A stretch of 64,000 nt of DNA from Thermogemmatispora tikiterensis (GTDB lineage Bacteria; Chloroflexota; Ktedonobacteria; Ktedonobacterales; Ktedonobacteraceae), in the NCBI RefSeq assembly GCF_003268475.1, contig NZ_MCIF01000002.1, positions 3,318,478 to 3,382,477 of the forward strand. Reading direction: 5' to 3'. The notes beneath the pieces are model-generated. The model searched no databases, was not told the DNA's origin, and saw nothing but the letters and a program-made list of their open reading frames with translations. Below, piece by piece: positions 7,819-16,960 of the stretch. Each line of letters starts with the position of its first letter. The stretch's first letter is position 1. A program made the translations under genes and the position numbers.

Positions 7819-9228
7819 TCAGGGAATATCTCGCCGATGCCAATCGGTCAGCTGCTGGTAGGCATGGGCAATTCTCAAGACGGTCGCTTCGTCGAAAGCG
7901 TTGCCCACTACCTGGAGGCCAAGCGGGAGGCCGGCCTGGCTAAAGCCACAGGGGAAAGCTACGGCGGGAAGACCAGCCAGGTTGAAGGGCAGCGTGAGGC
8001 GCAGCGAGGCAGTGGTAGCCTCCTCGCGCTGGCCTTCAATAGTAATCTCTTGATCGATCTGGGCAATGGGAATGGCCGGCATGGGTTGGGCGGGTAACAC
8101 GAGCGCATCAACTCGCTGCAGTACCGAGCGCAGCTGCGTGGAGAAGACGCGCCGCTCCTGCTGGGCGCGGAGATAGTCGACAGCCCTGATCCGCTCACCC
8201 TCTTGTAGACGACGCAGAGTGAGGGGACCATAGAGGGCTGCGCGCTCGCTGAGCCAGCCACGCTCACGATGGGCAAAGGCCGCCTCGGGCAGCTGGATAG
8301 TGCGAAAGGTCGCCAGTGAGGGCCGGCTCAGCGACACCTCGCTGATATGGGCTCCAGCCTCCTGGAAGATGAGGACAGCAGCCCGCCAGGCCGCACGTAC
8401 CTCCGGATCAAGGGGCGCGACGAAGTCCTCCGGCGGAAGACCAAGCCGCAAACCCTGCAGCGAGAGTGGCCCCCGTCCCTCGGGTCCTTCAATGAGCAGC
8501 GCCGAAGAGCGCGAGGGAGGACCAGAGACGCTCTCGGGATCACGCGGGTCGTAGCCGGCAATGGCATCGAAGATGAAGGCACAGTCTTCGGCGCTGCGCG
8601 CCAGCGGCCCAACGTGATCCAGCGAACGCGAGAGCGGTATGACTCCATGACAACTGACACGACCATAGGTCGGTTTGAGACCGGTGACGCCACAGCAGGC
8701 AGCCGGAATCCGAATTGAGCCGCCGGTATCCGTGCCAATGGCGCCGACGCACATACAAGCAGCAACCGCAACCGCTGAGCCTCCGCTTGAACCGCCAGGG
8801 ACATGGTCGCGTTTCCAGGGATTGTGCGTCGGTGGCGTGAAGACGCCAAGACCGAATTCGTGGGTGTTGGTCTTCCCGATGATGATCGCCCCGTGCCGTC
8901 GCAGATGCTCCACAACACTCGCATCTTCGGGCGCCACATAGTCAGCCAATACTCGCGAACCGGCGGTCAGGCGCTCTCCCCGCACGGCAATAAGATCCTT
9001 GACGGCAATGGGGATACCATGCAAGGGGCCGCGGAAGAAGCCACGCCGCTGCTCGCGCTCGGCCTCTTCGGCTGCCTGGAGGGCCGCAGCGCGCATCACG
9101 GTGACAAACGCTTGTAGCTCACCGTCAAGAGCTTCGATGCGCTCCAGCGCCTCGCTGACGAGTTCTCCAGGGGTAGTCATTCCAGAGCGGATGTCATCCG
9201 CCAGCTCGCGAATGGATCGATAGAGCAT
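7819..9228 (-). CDS. Amidase-signature enzyme
   Basis: A 469-residue amidase-signature hydrolase with a Ser-cisSer-Lys triad. Seen: GIPIAVKDLI carries the catalytic Lys, and the Gly/Ser loop VPGGSSGGSAVAVAA carries the Ser pair. GTDTGGSIRIPAACCGVTGLKPTYGRVS is the full signature. The family includes GatA, the glutaminase of the tRNA amidotransferase, and many stand-alone amidases. The sequence is GatA-like, but no gatB or gatC lies beside it, so I call only the family. An extended -10 (TGG-TACAAT) sits upstream at 9296-9304. The downstream PCMT-type gene is probably co-transcribed. Confidence 0.9.
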   Translation of the reverse strand: MLYRSIRELADDIRSGMTTPGELVSEALERIEALDGELQAFVTVMRAAALQAAEEAEREQRRGFFRGPLHGIPIAVKDLIAVRGERLTAGSRVLADYVAPEDASVVEHLRRHGAIIIGKTNTHEFGLGVFTPPTHNPWKRDHVPGGSSGGSAVAVAACMCVGAIGTDTGGSIRIPAACCGVTGLKPTYGRVSCHGVIPLSRSLDHVGPLARSAEDCAFIFDAIAGYDPRDPESVSGPPSRSSALLIEGPEGRGPLSLQGLRLGLPPEDFVAPLDPEVRAAWRAAVLIFQEAGAHISEVSLSRPSLATFRTIQLPEAAFAHRERGWLSERAALYGPLTLRRLQEGERIRAVDYLRAQQERRVFSTQLRSVLQRVDALVLPAQPMPAIPIAQIDQEITIEGQREEATTASLRLTLPFNLAGLPAVAFPCGFSQAGLPLGLQVVGNAFDEATVLRIAHAYQQLTDWHRRDIP

Positions 9229-9295
9229 GCTTCCCTTTCATGCTGCGCAATGCATTCTGCTTGCCCCAGGCAATGGGCGGCCACGCTTTCCTTCT

Positions 9296-9304
9296 ATTGT
9301 ACCA
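9296..9304 (-). promoter_or_regulatory. Extended -10 promoter of the amidase operon
   Basis: On the minus strand TGG-TACAAT (9296-9304) lies about 70 bases before the amidase ATG. No clear -35 is visible at 17 bases, as expected for an extended -10 promoter. Confidence 0.5.
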
Positions 9305-9379
9305 CGCGCGGATCTGCCGCCACGCTCCAATCTCCCCCTCCTCACTCACAGCTCGTCCTCCCCCCAGGCTTCCAGCCAG

Positions 9380-9400
9380 CCAGACAGACAGACAGACAGG
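9380..9400. repeat. CAGA tetranucleotide repeat
   Basis: Five tandem CAGA-type units in the gap between gcvPB and the amidase gene. A longer version occurs at 15886-15932. Confidence 0.85.
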
Positions 9401-9409
9401 ACACAGGAA

Positions 9410-9472
9410 GTCGCGCAGATAGCACTGGTCAGTAGAGCAGGCAGGCGAGGCTGACCACTCTATCCGCGCGAC
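9410..9472 (-). terminator. Long stem-loop after gcvPB
   Basis: Imperfect inverted repeat: arm 9410-9432 (GTCGCGCAGATAGCACTGGTCAG... truncated here to its outer GTCGCGC and inner TGGTCAG parts) pairs with 9451-9472 across an 18-base loop. It lies 29 bases past the gcvPB stop. The stem is long and GC-rich but is followed by pyrimidine-rich CTTCCTGTG rather than a clean U-run, so it may be a terminator or an mRNA 3'-end stabiliser. Confidence 0.55.
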
Positions 9473-9500
9473 CGCTCCGCTCGCTCCTGGCTCTGGGAGC

Positions 9501-11009
9501 CTACGGCTGCCCGAGTCCGTGGGTCGCTTCCTGCCCTGGCTTCCAGCGCAGGTTTGGACGGCGCGCCGCCAACGCCTGGTCGAGCCGCCCCACTGGTGTG
9601 GTATGCGGCGCCGTCTTGACAACCTCGGGATCGGCGCGCGCCTCGTGAGCAATCTGACGCATGACCTTGATAAAGTAATCCAGTGTCTCACGCGTCTCGG
9701 TCTCGGTCGGCTCGATCATCATCGCTTCGTGGACAATGAGCGGGAAGTAGACCGTGGGGGCATACATGCCAAAGTCGAGCAGGCGCTTGGCAATGTCGTT
9801 GGCCGTAACACCGCTCTCTTGCTTTTGGCGCTGAGCCGTGGCGACAAACTCATGCTGGCAGAGCCGCACCTGGGGGAAGGCGATTTCGTAGTCAGACGCC
9901 AGCTCGTGACGCAGATAGTTGGCATTGAGAATGGCGCTCTGGGCCACACGCAGCAGGCCATCAGGCCCGTAGGTGCGGATATAGGCGTAGGCTCGTACGA
10001 GGACCCCGAAGTTGCCAGTGTTGGCGCGCACTTTGCCAATCGAGAGCGGCCCCGGATCAGCCCAGTAATAGTTGCCTTGCTCGTCTCTGGCCGGCAATGG
10101 ACCAGGCAAGAAGGGGACAAGGTGCTCTTTGACGCCGATGGGTCCTGCGCCCGGCCCACCACCTCCGTGGGGGGTACTACAGGTCTTGTGTAAATTGAAA
10201 TGCACGACATCGAAGCCCATATCGCCCGGGCGTGTGATGCCCAGCACGGCATTGGCATTGGCCCCATCGTAATAGAGTTGCCCCCCCGCCTCATGCACCA
10301 GACGCGCGATCTCGACAGCGTTGCGGTCAAAGATGCCCAACGTATTGGGATTGGTCAACATAATAGCCGCCACCTGCCGCCCCTGGCTATCAAGTAGCGA
10401 GCGCAGACGCTCCATATCGAGGCCACCGGTCGCCGGATCGGTCTTGATCTCGACGGCACGGTAGCCAGCCAGGGTAGCGCTGGCGGGATTGGTACCGTGG
10501 GCATTATCGGGAATGAGCACCAGATTGCGATGGCCCTCGCCGCGGTGTTCATGGTAGGCTTTGATAAGCATCAGACCGGTCAGCTCACCATGCGCACCCG
10601 CCGAGGGCTGTAACGTCACACGCGCCATGCCAGCGATCTCAGCCAGATACTGCTCCAGCTCGTACTGCAGCTGGATCGCCCCTTGCACGGTGCTCTCAGG
10701 CTGCAAAGGATGGAGCAAGGCAAAGCCAGGCAGGGCGGCCATGTCCTCGTTCAGCTTGGGGTTGTACTTCATCGTGCAGGAGCCGAGCGGATAAAAGCCG
10801 GTATCGACGCCAAAGTTGCGCTGCGACAGATGGGTATAGTGGCGCACGATCTCGATCTCGCTCACCTCGGGCAGCGGGGCCGGCTCCTGGCGCAGTAGAT
10901 GGGGCGGCACCAGACTCTCCAGCGGCTCCGCAGGAACGTCGAGCGCTGGCAGCGTCGCAGCGCGTCGTCCGGGGGCGCCTTTTTCAAAAATCAGCGGCTC
11001 TACGCTCAT
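9501..11009 (-). CDS. gcvPB: Glycine dehydrogenase (decarboxylating) subunit 2
   Basis: The PLP-carrying half of split P-protein; with GcvPA it decarboxylates glycine and passes the aminomethyl group to lipoylated GcvH. Seen in 502 residues: [29 protein letters not shown] near the N-terminus (quoted in two overlapping parts in the family as [24 protein letters not shown]), [13 protein letters not shown], and the PLP lysine in [20 protein letters not shown]. The length matches subunit 2. Its ATG overlaps the gcvPA stop by 4 bases (ATGA), indicating translational coupling. It is the last gene of the gcv operon. Confidence 0.96.
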   Translation of the reverse strand: MSVEPLIFEKGAPGRRAATLPALDVPAEPLESLVPPHLLRQEPAPLPEVSEIEIVRHYTHLSQRNFGVDTGFYPLGSCTMKYNPKLNEDMAALPGFALLHPLQPESTVQGAIQLQYELEQYLAEIAGMARVTLQPSAGAHGELTGLMLIKAYHEHRGEGHRNLVLIPDNAHGTNPASATLAGYRAVEIKTDPATGGLDMERLRSLLDSQGRQVAAIMLTNPNTLGIFDRNAVEIARLVHEAGGQLYYDGANANAVLGITRPGDMGFDVVHFNLHKTCSTPHGGGGPGAGPIGVKEHLVPFLPGPLPARDEQGNYYWADPGPLSIGKVRANTGNFGVLVRAYAYIRTYGPDGLLRVAQSAILNANYLRHELASDYEIAFPQVRLCQHEFVATAQRQKQESGVTANDIAKRLLDFGMYAPTVYFPLIVHEAMMIEPTETETRETLDYFIKVMRQIAHEARADPEVVKTAPHTTPVGRLDQALAARRPNLRWKPGQEATHGLGQP

Positions 11010-12361
11010 GCTGCCACCTCCTTGAGAGCCGCCACCAGGCGGTCGATATCATCGCGAGTGCGCATCTCAGTGACGCAGAAGAGCATATGATCAGCCAGAT
11101 CAGGATAATCGCGGCCCAGGTCATAGCCGCCGATGATGTCGTACTGCAAGAGGTGCTCCTGTAAGCGACTGGCCGAGATCGGGAGACGGATCACGAATTC
11201 ATCAAAGAAGGGACTGCTGAAGGCAGGTTCGAAGCCGGGCAGGGCACTGATCTGGCGCTGGGCGTAGTGGGCCTTGTGCAGACAGAGAGCTGCCAGCTCG
11301 CGCAGGCCCTCCTTGCCCAGGGCCGCCATATAGATGGTGGCGCCGACAGCCAGGAGCGACTGATTGGTACAGATATTGGAGGTCGCGCGCTCACGGCGAA
11401 TATGCTGCTCGCGCGCCTGCAGCGTCAGTACATAGCCGGTCTGCTTGGCACCGCCCTCCTCGACGGTCTGCCCGACCAGACGCCCTGGCATCAGGCGCAG
11501 GAAGCGCTCACGCGCGGCCAGGAAACCAAGGGCCGGCCCGCCGAAGCTCATCGGATTGCCGAAACTCATCAGCTCGCCAACAGCGATATCGGCCTGGTAC
11601 TCCGCCGGTGAGGCCAGCAGACCAAAAGAGGCAGGCTCACTGGTGACGCTGATAAAGACGGTGCGGCTCTGACGATGCACGAGCGGCTCGATAGCTTTGA
11701 CATCCTCAATACAGCCAAAGAAATTCGGTTGCTGGATGGCTACGGCCACGGTCTCCGGCCCAACGGCAGCCTCCAAAGCGGCCAGCGAGGTGACGCCGTT
11801 CTCCGTGGCTACCTCACGCACGCTGAAGCCGCGCGCATGGGCGTAGGTGCGCAGAACACGGCGATATTGAGGATCAACACCGGCAGAGACGACTACTTCT
11901 CCCTGACCACCGGGGCCAAGGGCCATGAAAACGGCCTCGACGAGAGCGGTGGCCCCATCGTAGAGGGAGGCATTGGCAATGTCGAGACCGGTGAGCTGAC
12001 AGACCATTGTTTGAAACTCGTAGATGGCCTGCAGCATCCCCTGGCTGACTTCCGGCTGATAGGGCGTGTATGAGGTCACAAACTCGGAGCGCCGCTGTAG
12101 ATGCGGGACAACGCTGGGAATGGCGTGCTCATAGGTGCCGGCACCCAGAAAGGAGATTACCCGATCAAGGCTCTTGTTCCTGGCCGCCATGCCCGTCATC
12201 AGCCGCTTGAGGTCTGGCTCGGCCAGGGCCGGCGGCAGATTGAGGGGACGGCGCAGGCGCACCTCCTCGGGCACCGGCTCTAATAAGTCCTCCAGCGATT
12301 GCAAGCCCAGGCGCTCAAGCATGGCCTGCTGCTCCTGGGGCGTGTTCGGTATGTATCCCAT
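11006..12361 (-). CDS. gcvPA: Glycine dehydrogenase (decarboxylating) subunit 1
   Basis: The non-catalytic-lysine half of split glycine decarboxylase. Seen in 451 residues: [19 protein letters not shown] at the start, the hallmark [38 protein letters not shown], and [21 protein letters not shown] precedes the ATG by about 11 bases. It overlaps gcvPB by 4 bases and follows gcvH after a 333-base gap, which is unusually wide for this operon. Confidence 0.96.
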   Translation of the reverse strand: MGYIPNTPQEQQAMLERLGLQSLEDLLEPVPEEVRLRRPLNLPPALAEPDLKRLMTGMAARNKSLDRVISFLGAGTYEHAIPSVVPHLQRRSEFVTSYTPYQPEVSQGMLQAIYEFQTMVCQLTGLDIANASLYDGATALVEAVFMALGPGGQGEVVVSAGVDPQYRRVLRTYAHARGFSVREVATENGVTSLAALEAAVGPETVAVAIQQPNFFGCIEDVKAIEPLVHRQSRTVFISVTSEPASFGLLASPAEYQADIAVGELMSFGNPMSFGGPALGFLAARERFLRLMPGRLVGQTVEEGGAKQTGYVLTLQAREQHIRRERATSNICTNQSLLAVGATIYMAALGKEGLRELAALCLHKAHYAQRQISALPGFEPAFSSPFFDEFVIRLPISASRLQEHLLQYDIIGGYDLGRDYPDLADHMLFCVTEMRTRDDIDRLVAALKEVAA

Positions 12362-12694
12362 CGTAACTTCATCTCCCGAACGACGAACTGGGAATCAGGG
12401 TGGTCAGACTCGATGCTCACTGGCCCGCTGAAGCATCCCCCATCGACTGCTCTGCTTTCAGGCTAAGGCTCAGGACATCCAGACATCTGACCAGTTGTGA
12501 CAAAGGTGGCCCGCCAGCGCGGGCGACGCTGCAGCTGCGCGCCCTCTCTTCGCCTCTCCCAGTGGCTGGTCTAGCAGACAGGGCTATCGAGTGGCAGGTA
12601 GGCGAGTGAGAAGCTGCAGAATAGCGGCATAGGCGGAGCGGGCCACAGCGAGCGAGCAAGTTTCAGTTAGTCAGGCAGTCTGACAGGCAGGCAG
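12362..12694. other. Gap between gcvH and gcvPA
   Basis: This 333-base stretch has no supported gene. It contains a GC-rich hairpin candidate (GCCCGC/GCGGGC around 12511-12526) and CAGG/CAGT repeats near 12672-12700. No clear promoter for gcvPAB could be read, so continued transcription from gcvT is likely but unproven. Confidence 0.4.
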
Positions 12695-13090
12695 TCAGCG
12701 CCCTTCGAGATAGGCAATGTACTGCTCAGCGGTCATGAGATCATCCAGTTCTGCCGGGTTGCTCAGCTTCACCACCAACATCCAGCCATCTCCGTAAGGC
12801 TGTTCATTGACCAGCTCAGGATGATCCTTCAGCAGCTCATTGATCTGCAGGACCTCGCCACTGATCGGTGCTACCAGCTCTGAGGTGGCCTTCACGGACT
12901 CGATGTCGCCGAACTTCTGATCGCGGCCTATCTGTTGGCCGGGTGTCAGAGGGATTTCGACATAGACAACGTCGCCGAGTTGGTCCTGGGCGTAGTCCGT
13001 GATGCCGATGGTCGCCTGGTCGCCCTGGACGCGGACCCACTCATCGGTTTTGCTGTACTTGAGGTCAGCCGGATGGTTCAGGCTCGCCAT
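12695..13090 (-). CDS. gcvH: Glycine cleavage system H protein
   Basis: The lipoyl carrier shuttling the aminomethyl group between GcvP, GcvT and Lpd. Seen in 131 residues, the typical length: KYSKTDEWVRVQGDQATIGITDYAQDQLGDVVYVEIP (family start, quoted by its TDEWV and GITDYAQ motifs) and the lipoylation site ESVKA within FGDIESVKATSELVAPISGEV. AAGGAG precedes the ATG by 10 bases. It lies 117 bases after gcvT. Confidence 0.96.
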   Translation of the reverse strand: MASLNHPADLKYSKTDEWVRVQGDQATIGITDYAQDQLGDVVYVEIPLTPGQQIGRDQKFGDIESVKATSELVAPISGEVLQINELLKDHPELVNEQPYGDGWMLVVKLSNPAELDDLMTAEQYIAYLEGR

Positions 13091-13207
13091 ATCCTCTGTC
13101 TCCTTCTGCTCTGATCAGCGTTTCACTCCTGGTCAGCTCGCAGCGCAGGCCAGGGCCTTCTTGCTTGTCCAGTCCCTGACGATGGTGTTGCCTGCGCGCC
13201 CAGCTCC

Positions 13208-14365
13208 TTACTTGCGGCGCTTGTAAAACGGCAGAGTCACGAGGCGCGCGGCCAGGCGCCGATCGCCAATCTCGACCTGCACGAGGCGCTCGGGGATCGC
13301 GCGAGCTGCCTCGACATAGCCCATGCCGATGCTCTTGTTGAGCGTTGGACTGGGGGCGCCGCTGGTGACCACACCGATGGCCCGCCCGTTAGCTCCACTG
13401 CTTCCGCTTTCGCCGCCAGTGTCGCTGTCATAAATAGTATAGCCGCCACGGGGCACCCGGCGCTCCACCATCTCCAGCCCCATGAGCTTGCGCGCCGGCC
13501 CCTGCTCGCGGACCTGCAGCAGGGCCTCACGGCCAATGAAGTCACCTTTTTCAAATTTTACCGTCCAGGCCAGGCCGGCTTCCAGAGGATTGGTCTGCTC
13601 TGTCAGCTCATGGCCGTAGAGACAATAGCCAGCCTCTAGACGAAGGGTATCGCGCGCACCCAACCCGGCGGGCACCAGGCCACGCTCTTTCCCCGCCGCG
13701 AGCAAGCGCTCCCAGAGCACAGGGGCCTGCTCCGCCTCGCAATAGAGTTCAAAACCGTCCTCGCCTGTATAACCGGTGCGCGAGATCAGGCAGGCCAGCC
13801 CCGCCACACTGCCCGGCAGGCAGCGATAGTAGCGAATCGTCGCCAGGTCAACGGATGCCAGGGGCTGGAGAATGGCCTGGGCCTCCGGTCCCTGCAGGGC
13901 CAGCAGGGCTGTTGCTTGTGAGCGATCTGCGATCTGGAGAGCGCTGAAGCGCTGGGCCTGCTCCTGGAACCAGGCCAGGTCTTTGGCAATGTTGGCCGCG
14001 TTGACGACGACCATGTAGCGCTCGGCCTCCAGACGGTAGACAAGCAGGTCATCGATGACGCCCCCCGTAGGCAGGCAGAGCGTCGTATAGAGCGCCTGGT
14101 TGATGGCGAGTCGCCCGACATCATTCGGGACCAAATACTGGAGAAACGGCAGCGCCTCCGGGCCTTCAACCTGGAATTCACCCATGTGGCTGACGTCGAA
14201 GAGGCCAGCCCGCGTGCGCACGGCTCGATGTTCCTCGAGGATGCTGCTGTATTGCAGCGGCATCTCCCAGCCTCCAAATTCGACCATGCGCGCCCCCAGG
14301 GCCTGATGCTGCTCATAGAGCGGTGTGCGTTTGAGAGGAGCTGCTGCGGCTTGCTCTGCTGTCAT
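13208..14365 (-). CDS. gcvT: Glycine cleavage system T protein (aminomethyltransferase)
   Basis: Transfers the methylene group from aminomethyl-GcvH to tetrahydrofolate, releasing ammonia. Seen in 385 residues: TPLYEQHQALGARMVEFGGW at the N-terminus, FDVSHMGEF, ISRTGYTGEDGFELY and GLGARDTLRLEAGYCLYGHE, all GcvT hallmarks. AAGGAG lies 8 bases before the ATG. It is the first gene of the gcv operon and has a plausible promoter at 14426-14454. No glycine riboswitch could be recognised in the short leader. lpd is not in the window. Confidence 0.96.
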   Translation of the reverse strand: MTAEQAAAAPLKRTPLYEQHQALGARMVEFGGWEMPLQYSSILEEHRAVRTRAGLFDVSHMGEFQVEGPEALPFLQYLVPNDVGRLAINQALYTTLCLPTGGVIDDLLVYRLEAERYMVVVNAANIAKDLAWFQEQAQRFSALQIADRSQATALLALQGPEAQAILQPLASVDLATIRYYRCLPGSVAGLACLISRTGYTGEDGFELYCEAEQAPVLWERLLAAGKERGLVPAGLGARDTLRLEAGYCLYGHELTEQTNPLEAGLAWTVKFEKGDFIGREALLQVREQGPARKLMGLEMVERRVPRGGYTIYDSDTGGESGSSGANGRAIGVVTSGAPSPTLNKSIGMGYVEAARAIPERLVQVEIGDRRLAARLVTLPFYKRRK

Positions 14366-14425
14366 CGTTGACTCCTTGGCAAGGTTCGAGGCTTGGCTTG
14401 GTGTGCCTGCCCGATTGACGCTTCC

Positions 14426-14454
14426 ACTATAACAGATTTTGCCGACAGCGTCGA
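14426..14454 (-). promoter_or_regulatory. Promoter of the gcv operon
   Basis: On the minus strand TCGACG (14449-14454), 17 bases, TATAGT (14426-14431), about 60 bases before the gcvT ATG. The -35 is 4/6 and the -10 is 5/6 against consensus. Confidence 0.55.
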
Positions 14455-14537
14455 ATCGCCTTCTTCCTTCTACAGGGCAGGGCTGGCTCCAGGCACAGAC
14501 CAGCTCGCTCGACCCCGGACCGGAAACCGCACCTCCG

Positions 14538-15578
14538 TTAGTAGTCGAGCAGATTCTGCAGCTCTTTTTCTGACTGTTTGCTCAAGGGGATCATTGTCTC
14601 CTGGGGATCGTCGAGCTGGAGCGTGTAGCTGTTGCGCGTGAACTGGATAACGGCCTTGATATGCTGCAGGTTGACCAGGTAGGCGCGATGGGCTTTGAAG
14701 AAGCCTCGCCCGCTCAGGCGCTGCTCCAGCTCCTGCAGCGTGAGATTAGTGGTGGCTTCTTCACCGGAAACGGTGCGCAGAATGGTGCGACCATCGCGGC
14801 TGGTGGCATAGAGGACCTCAGCGGGATCGTAGAGCATGATGCGATCCTCACGACGCGCTGTGACCTTGTAGGGGACATAGCGCGTCGGCGCCGCCGTCCC
14901 CTCTTCCCCTCCCTTGCTTTCGCTCCCGCCAGAGCGCGCCGCATAGCTATAGTCTCCACTGATGCGCCCGGCCTCCAGCTCAATGACGCGCGTACAGAAC
15001 TTGCCCGCCCAGGCAAGGTCTCTGACACCGATCAGCACGGCGCTACCCTGGGCGGCCAGATTCTGGATGAGATGAGCGAAGAGCTGGGCAGTATCCCAAT
15101 CGACGCGCTCCACCGGCTCGTCAAGCAGCGCCAGGGCCGGCTGCAGCAGCTGTAGGTGAGCGAAGGAGAGACGACGCCTGGCCGAGAGTGAGAGCTTGCT
15201 GATCGGTTGCCGTACCTGATCGCCCAGGCCGACCGCCGTCAACACCTCATCGATGCGTCGAGAGGGGAGAGCATGGAGCGTGCAGAAGAAAGCCAGAAAC
15301 TGCCGCGGGTTCAAGCGCTCATAGAGCAGATCCTCCGCAAAGAGCAAGGCGACACGAGTCCGCGCCCGGCGGTCACGCGAGAGATCGCGCCCGTCCAGGA
15401 TGATACTTCCTCCGCTGGGCTTGAGCTGGCCGGTCAGCATGCGCAGCAAGAGGGTCTTGCCACAGCCCGAAGGACCAACCAGGGCCACGATTTCCCCCGC
15501 GCCTATCTGGAGATGGGGAATGGAAAGCACGGTTCGCCCCTCAAGCGTCTTCTCCAGCCGACAGATCTCTAACAGCAT
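14538..15578 (-). CDS. Degenerate ABC-type ATPase fused to LytTR DNA-binding domain
   Basis: A 346-residue two-domain protein. Residues 1 to about 210 resemble an ABC ATPase: Walker A VGPSGCGKTLLLRM, Walker B ALALLDEP. The Q-loop glutamine (FAEDLLYERL), the LSGGQ signature (LSLSARRRL) and the switch histidine (GVRDLAWAG where TTH is expected) are not conserved. Residues about 240-346 form a LytTR domain (YATSRDGRTILRT, FFKAHRAYLVNLQHIKAV, MIPLSKQSEKELQNLL), which binds direct repeats in promoters. The start at 15578 has GGAAGGAG five bases upstream; the frame is open 18 bases further. It lies divergent to an ABC-2 exporter operon, whose regulator it probably is. ATP binding without normal transport-coupled hydrolysis is inferred. 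Confidence 0.85.
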   Translation of the reverse strand: MLLEICRLEKTLEGRTVLSIPHLQIGAGEIVALVGPSGCGKTLLLRMLTGQLKPSGGSIILDGRDLSRDRRARTRVALLFAEDLLYERLNPRQFLAFFCTLHALPSRRIDEVLTAVGLGDQVRQPISKLSLSARRRLSFAHLQLLQPALALLDEPVERVDWDTAQLFAHLIQNLAAQGSAVLIGVRDLAWAGKFCTRVIELEAGRISGDYSYAARSGGSESKGGEEGTAAPTRYVPYKVTARREDRIMLYDPAEVLYATSRDGRTILRTVSGEEATTNLTLQELEQRLSGRGFFKAHRAYLVNLQHIKAVIQFTRNSYTLQLDDPQETMIPLSKQSEKELQNLLDY

Positions 15579-15643
15579 AACGCTCCTTCCTCTCACGACG
15601 CGGCAGCCGGGTCTGAATCGAGCGATGACGATTCTCGCAGATC

Positions 15644-15652
15644 ATTATACAG
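15644..15652 (-). promoter_or_regulatory. -10 element of the ABC/LytTR gene
   Basis: A minus-strand TATAAT (15644-15649) preceded by CTG lies about 65 bases before the ATG at 15578. The best -35 at 17 bases (TTCTGC) is poor. Confidence 0.5.
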
Positions 15653-15885
15653 GAGAGCCGGCCCGGGCAGAAAGAGCAGATCCAGGCCTCTGGTAGACCC
15701 CTGTCGTCAGCCAGAGCTGCGCCATTCATGTCAGCCTGTGCTCCACTCAGCCTCAATCAGCGACCATTCACCCCCGCAGAACAGCCTCTTAGGACTCCTA
15801 TGACGCCAGCCAGCCCTTTTTTGTGGCGTTGCGCGGCAGCAGATGGTACAGTCAGCTCAGAGCCATCCGCCGGGTGGCAAAGATC

Positions 15886-15932
15886 CAGGCAGACAGACAG
15901 GCAGACAGACAGGCAGACAGACAGACAGAGAG
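15886..15932. repeat. Tandem CAGGCAGACAGA repeat in the exporter leader
   Basis: A 12-base unit (CAGGCAGACAGA) repeated about three times, ending in further CAGA units. It sits 60-100 bases upstream of the GTG at 15990, between the divergent LytTR-fusion and exporter genes. Read in frame it would give repeated GRQT residues, but that belongs to untranslated leader under the chosen start. Confidence 0.85.
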
Positions 15933-15989
15933 GCCGTTAACAATCTAGCGATAAGAGTGAAGAGTGAAGAGAAGAAAGGAGATCCCAGC

Positions 15990-16877
15990 GTGGAGCACCA
16001 GTTTGAGCCGGAGCTGATGATCGAAGCCCATCAGCTGCGGCGCACCTTCGGCCAACGCCAGGCCGTCGCCGACCTGAGCTTGAGCGTCAGACGCGGCGAA
16101 ATCTTCGGTCTGCTCGGCCCCAATGGGGCCGGCAAGACCACTACCATCCGCCTCCTCAGCGGGCAGATTATCCCTGATAGCGGTTGGGCGCGCGTAGCCG
16201 GCTGCGACGTGGCCCGAGATCGCCTGCGTCTGAAGCAGCGCATCGGCGTCGTCTTTGAGGAGCAAAACCTCTACGAACGGCTCTCGGCGCGCGCCAATTT
16301 GCGCTTCTCCTGCTGGCTCTACGGCCTGCCAGAGAAGCGCATTGACGAAGTACTGACCTTAGTCGACCTGCGCGACCGCGCGCGCGAGCCAGTGGGGAAG
16401 TTCTCCCAGGGCCTCAAGCAGCGCCTGCTCATTGCCCGTGCCCTGCTTCATCAGCCATCCGTCCTCTTCCTTGATGAGCCAGGCCGTGGTCTCGACCCCA
16501 TCTCGGCGCATACCGTGCGCCAGGTCATTCGGCAGCTGAGCGAAGCCGGCACCACGATCCTGCTGACCACCCACCTCATGGAAGAGGCCGACCAGCTCTG
16601 TCAGCGTGTCGCTTTCATCGTCAACGGGCGCCTGGTCGCTAACGATACCCCGCGGCATCTGAAATTGCAGCACGGCAAACGCCTGCTGCAGGTCACTCTG
16701 GAAGAGCAGCAGGACCACAGCCGGCGCCTGTGCGACATCACCCTCAAGCTAGATGATGTTGGCGATCAGCAGCGGCTGACGCGCTGGCTCAGCGAGGGAC
16801 GGGTCCGTGCTCTCCACACGCAGGAGGCCAGCCTGGAAGAGGTCTTTTTCCGCGTCGCCGGCGTGCCGCTATCCTAG
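15990..16877 (+). CDS. ABC transporter ATP-binding protein (ABC-2 / Nat type)
   Basis: A 295-residue ATPase of the drug/Na+-export type. Seen: Walker A GPNGAGKTTTIRLL, Q-loop VVFEEQNLYERL, signature GKFSQGLKQRLLIARAL (FSQG in place of LSGG, usual in this subgroup), Walker B VLFLDEPGRGLDP and switch TTHLMEEAD. The C-terminal LHTQEASLEEVFFRVAG is typical. The start GTG at 15990 has AAAGGAG eight bases upstream. The frame is open to 15843, but that stretch encodes the tandem repeat. The permease gene follows after 83 bases. Intact motifs contrast with the degenerate ATPase domain encoded divergently. Confidence 0.93.
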   Translation: MEHQFEPELMIEAHQLRRTFGQRQAVADLSLSVRRGEIFGLLGPNGAGKTTTIRLLSGQIIPDSGWARVAGCDVARDRLRLKQRIGVVFEEQNLYERLSARANLRFSCWLYGLPEKRIDEVLTLVDLRDRAREPVGKFSQGLKQRLLIARALLHQPSVLFLDEPGRGLDPISAHTVRQVIRQLSEAGTTILLTTHLMEEADQLCQRVAFIVNGRLVANDTPRHLKLQHGKRLLQVTLEEQQDHSRRLCDITLKLDDVGDQQRLTRWLSEGRVRALHTQEASLEEVFFRVAGVPLS

Positions 16878-16960
16878 CTGTCATCTTCTTCGTTATCGTC
16901 CAGTCAGCCTGGCAGAAGACAAGAGCAATGCACAAATTTGCTTCAGGGAGGGTTATCACT

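Noticed and set aside
7781-7843. Longer N-terminus of the PCMT-type protein
   Set aside because: It would overlap the amidase coding end, and the strong GGAGG site points to the ATG at 7780.
14366-14460. Glycine riboswitch before gcvT
   Set aside because: The leader between the promoter and ATG is only about 60 bases and shows no tandem glycine-aptamer features.
15886-15932. Possible CRISPR array
   Set aside because: Units are 12 bases, contiguous and without spacers; a simple tandem repeat.
15843-15989. N-terminal extension of the ABC ATPase containing GRQT repeats
   Set aside because: It is the translated tandem repeat; the GTG at 15990 has an ideal ribosome-binding site and matches family N-termini.
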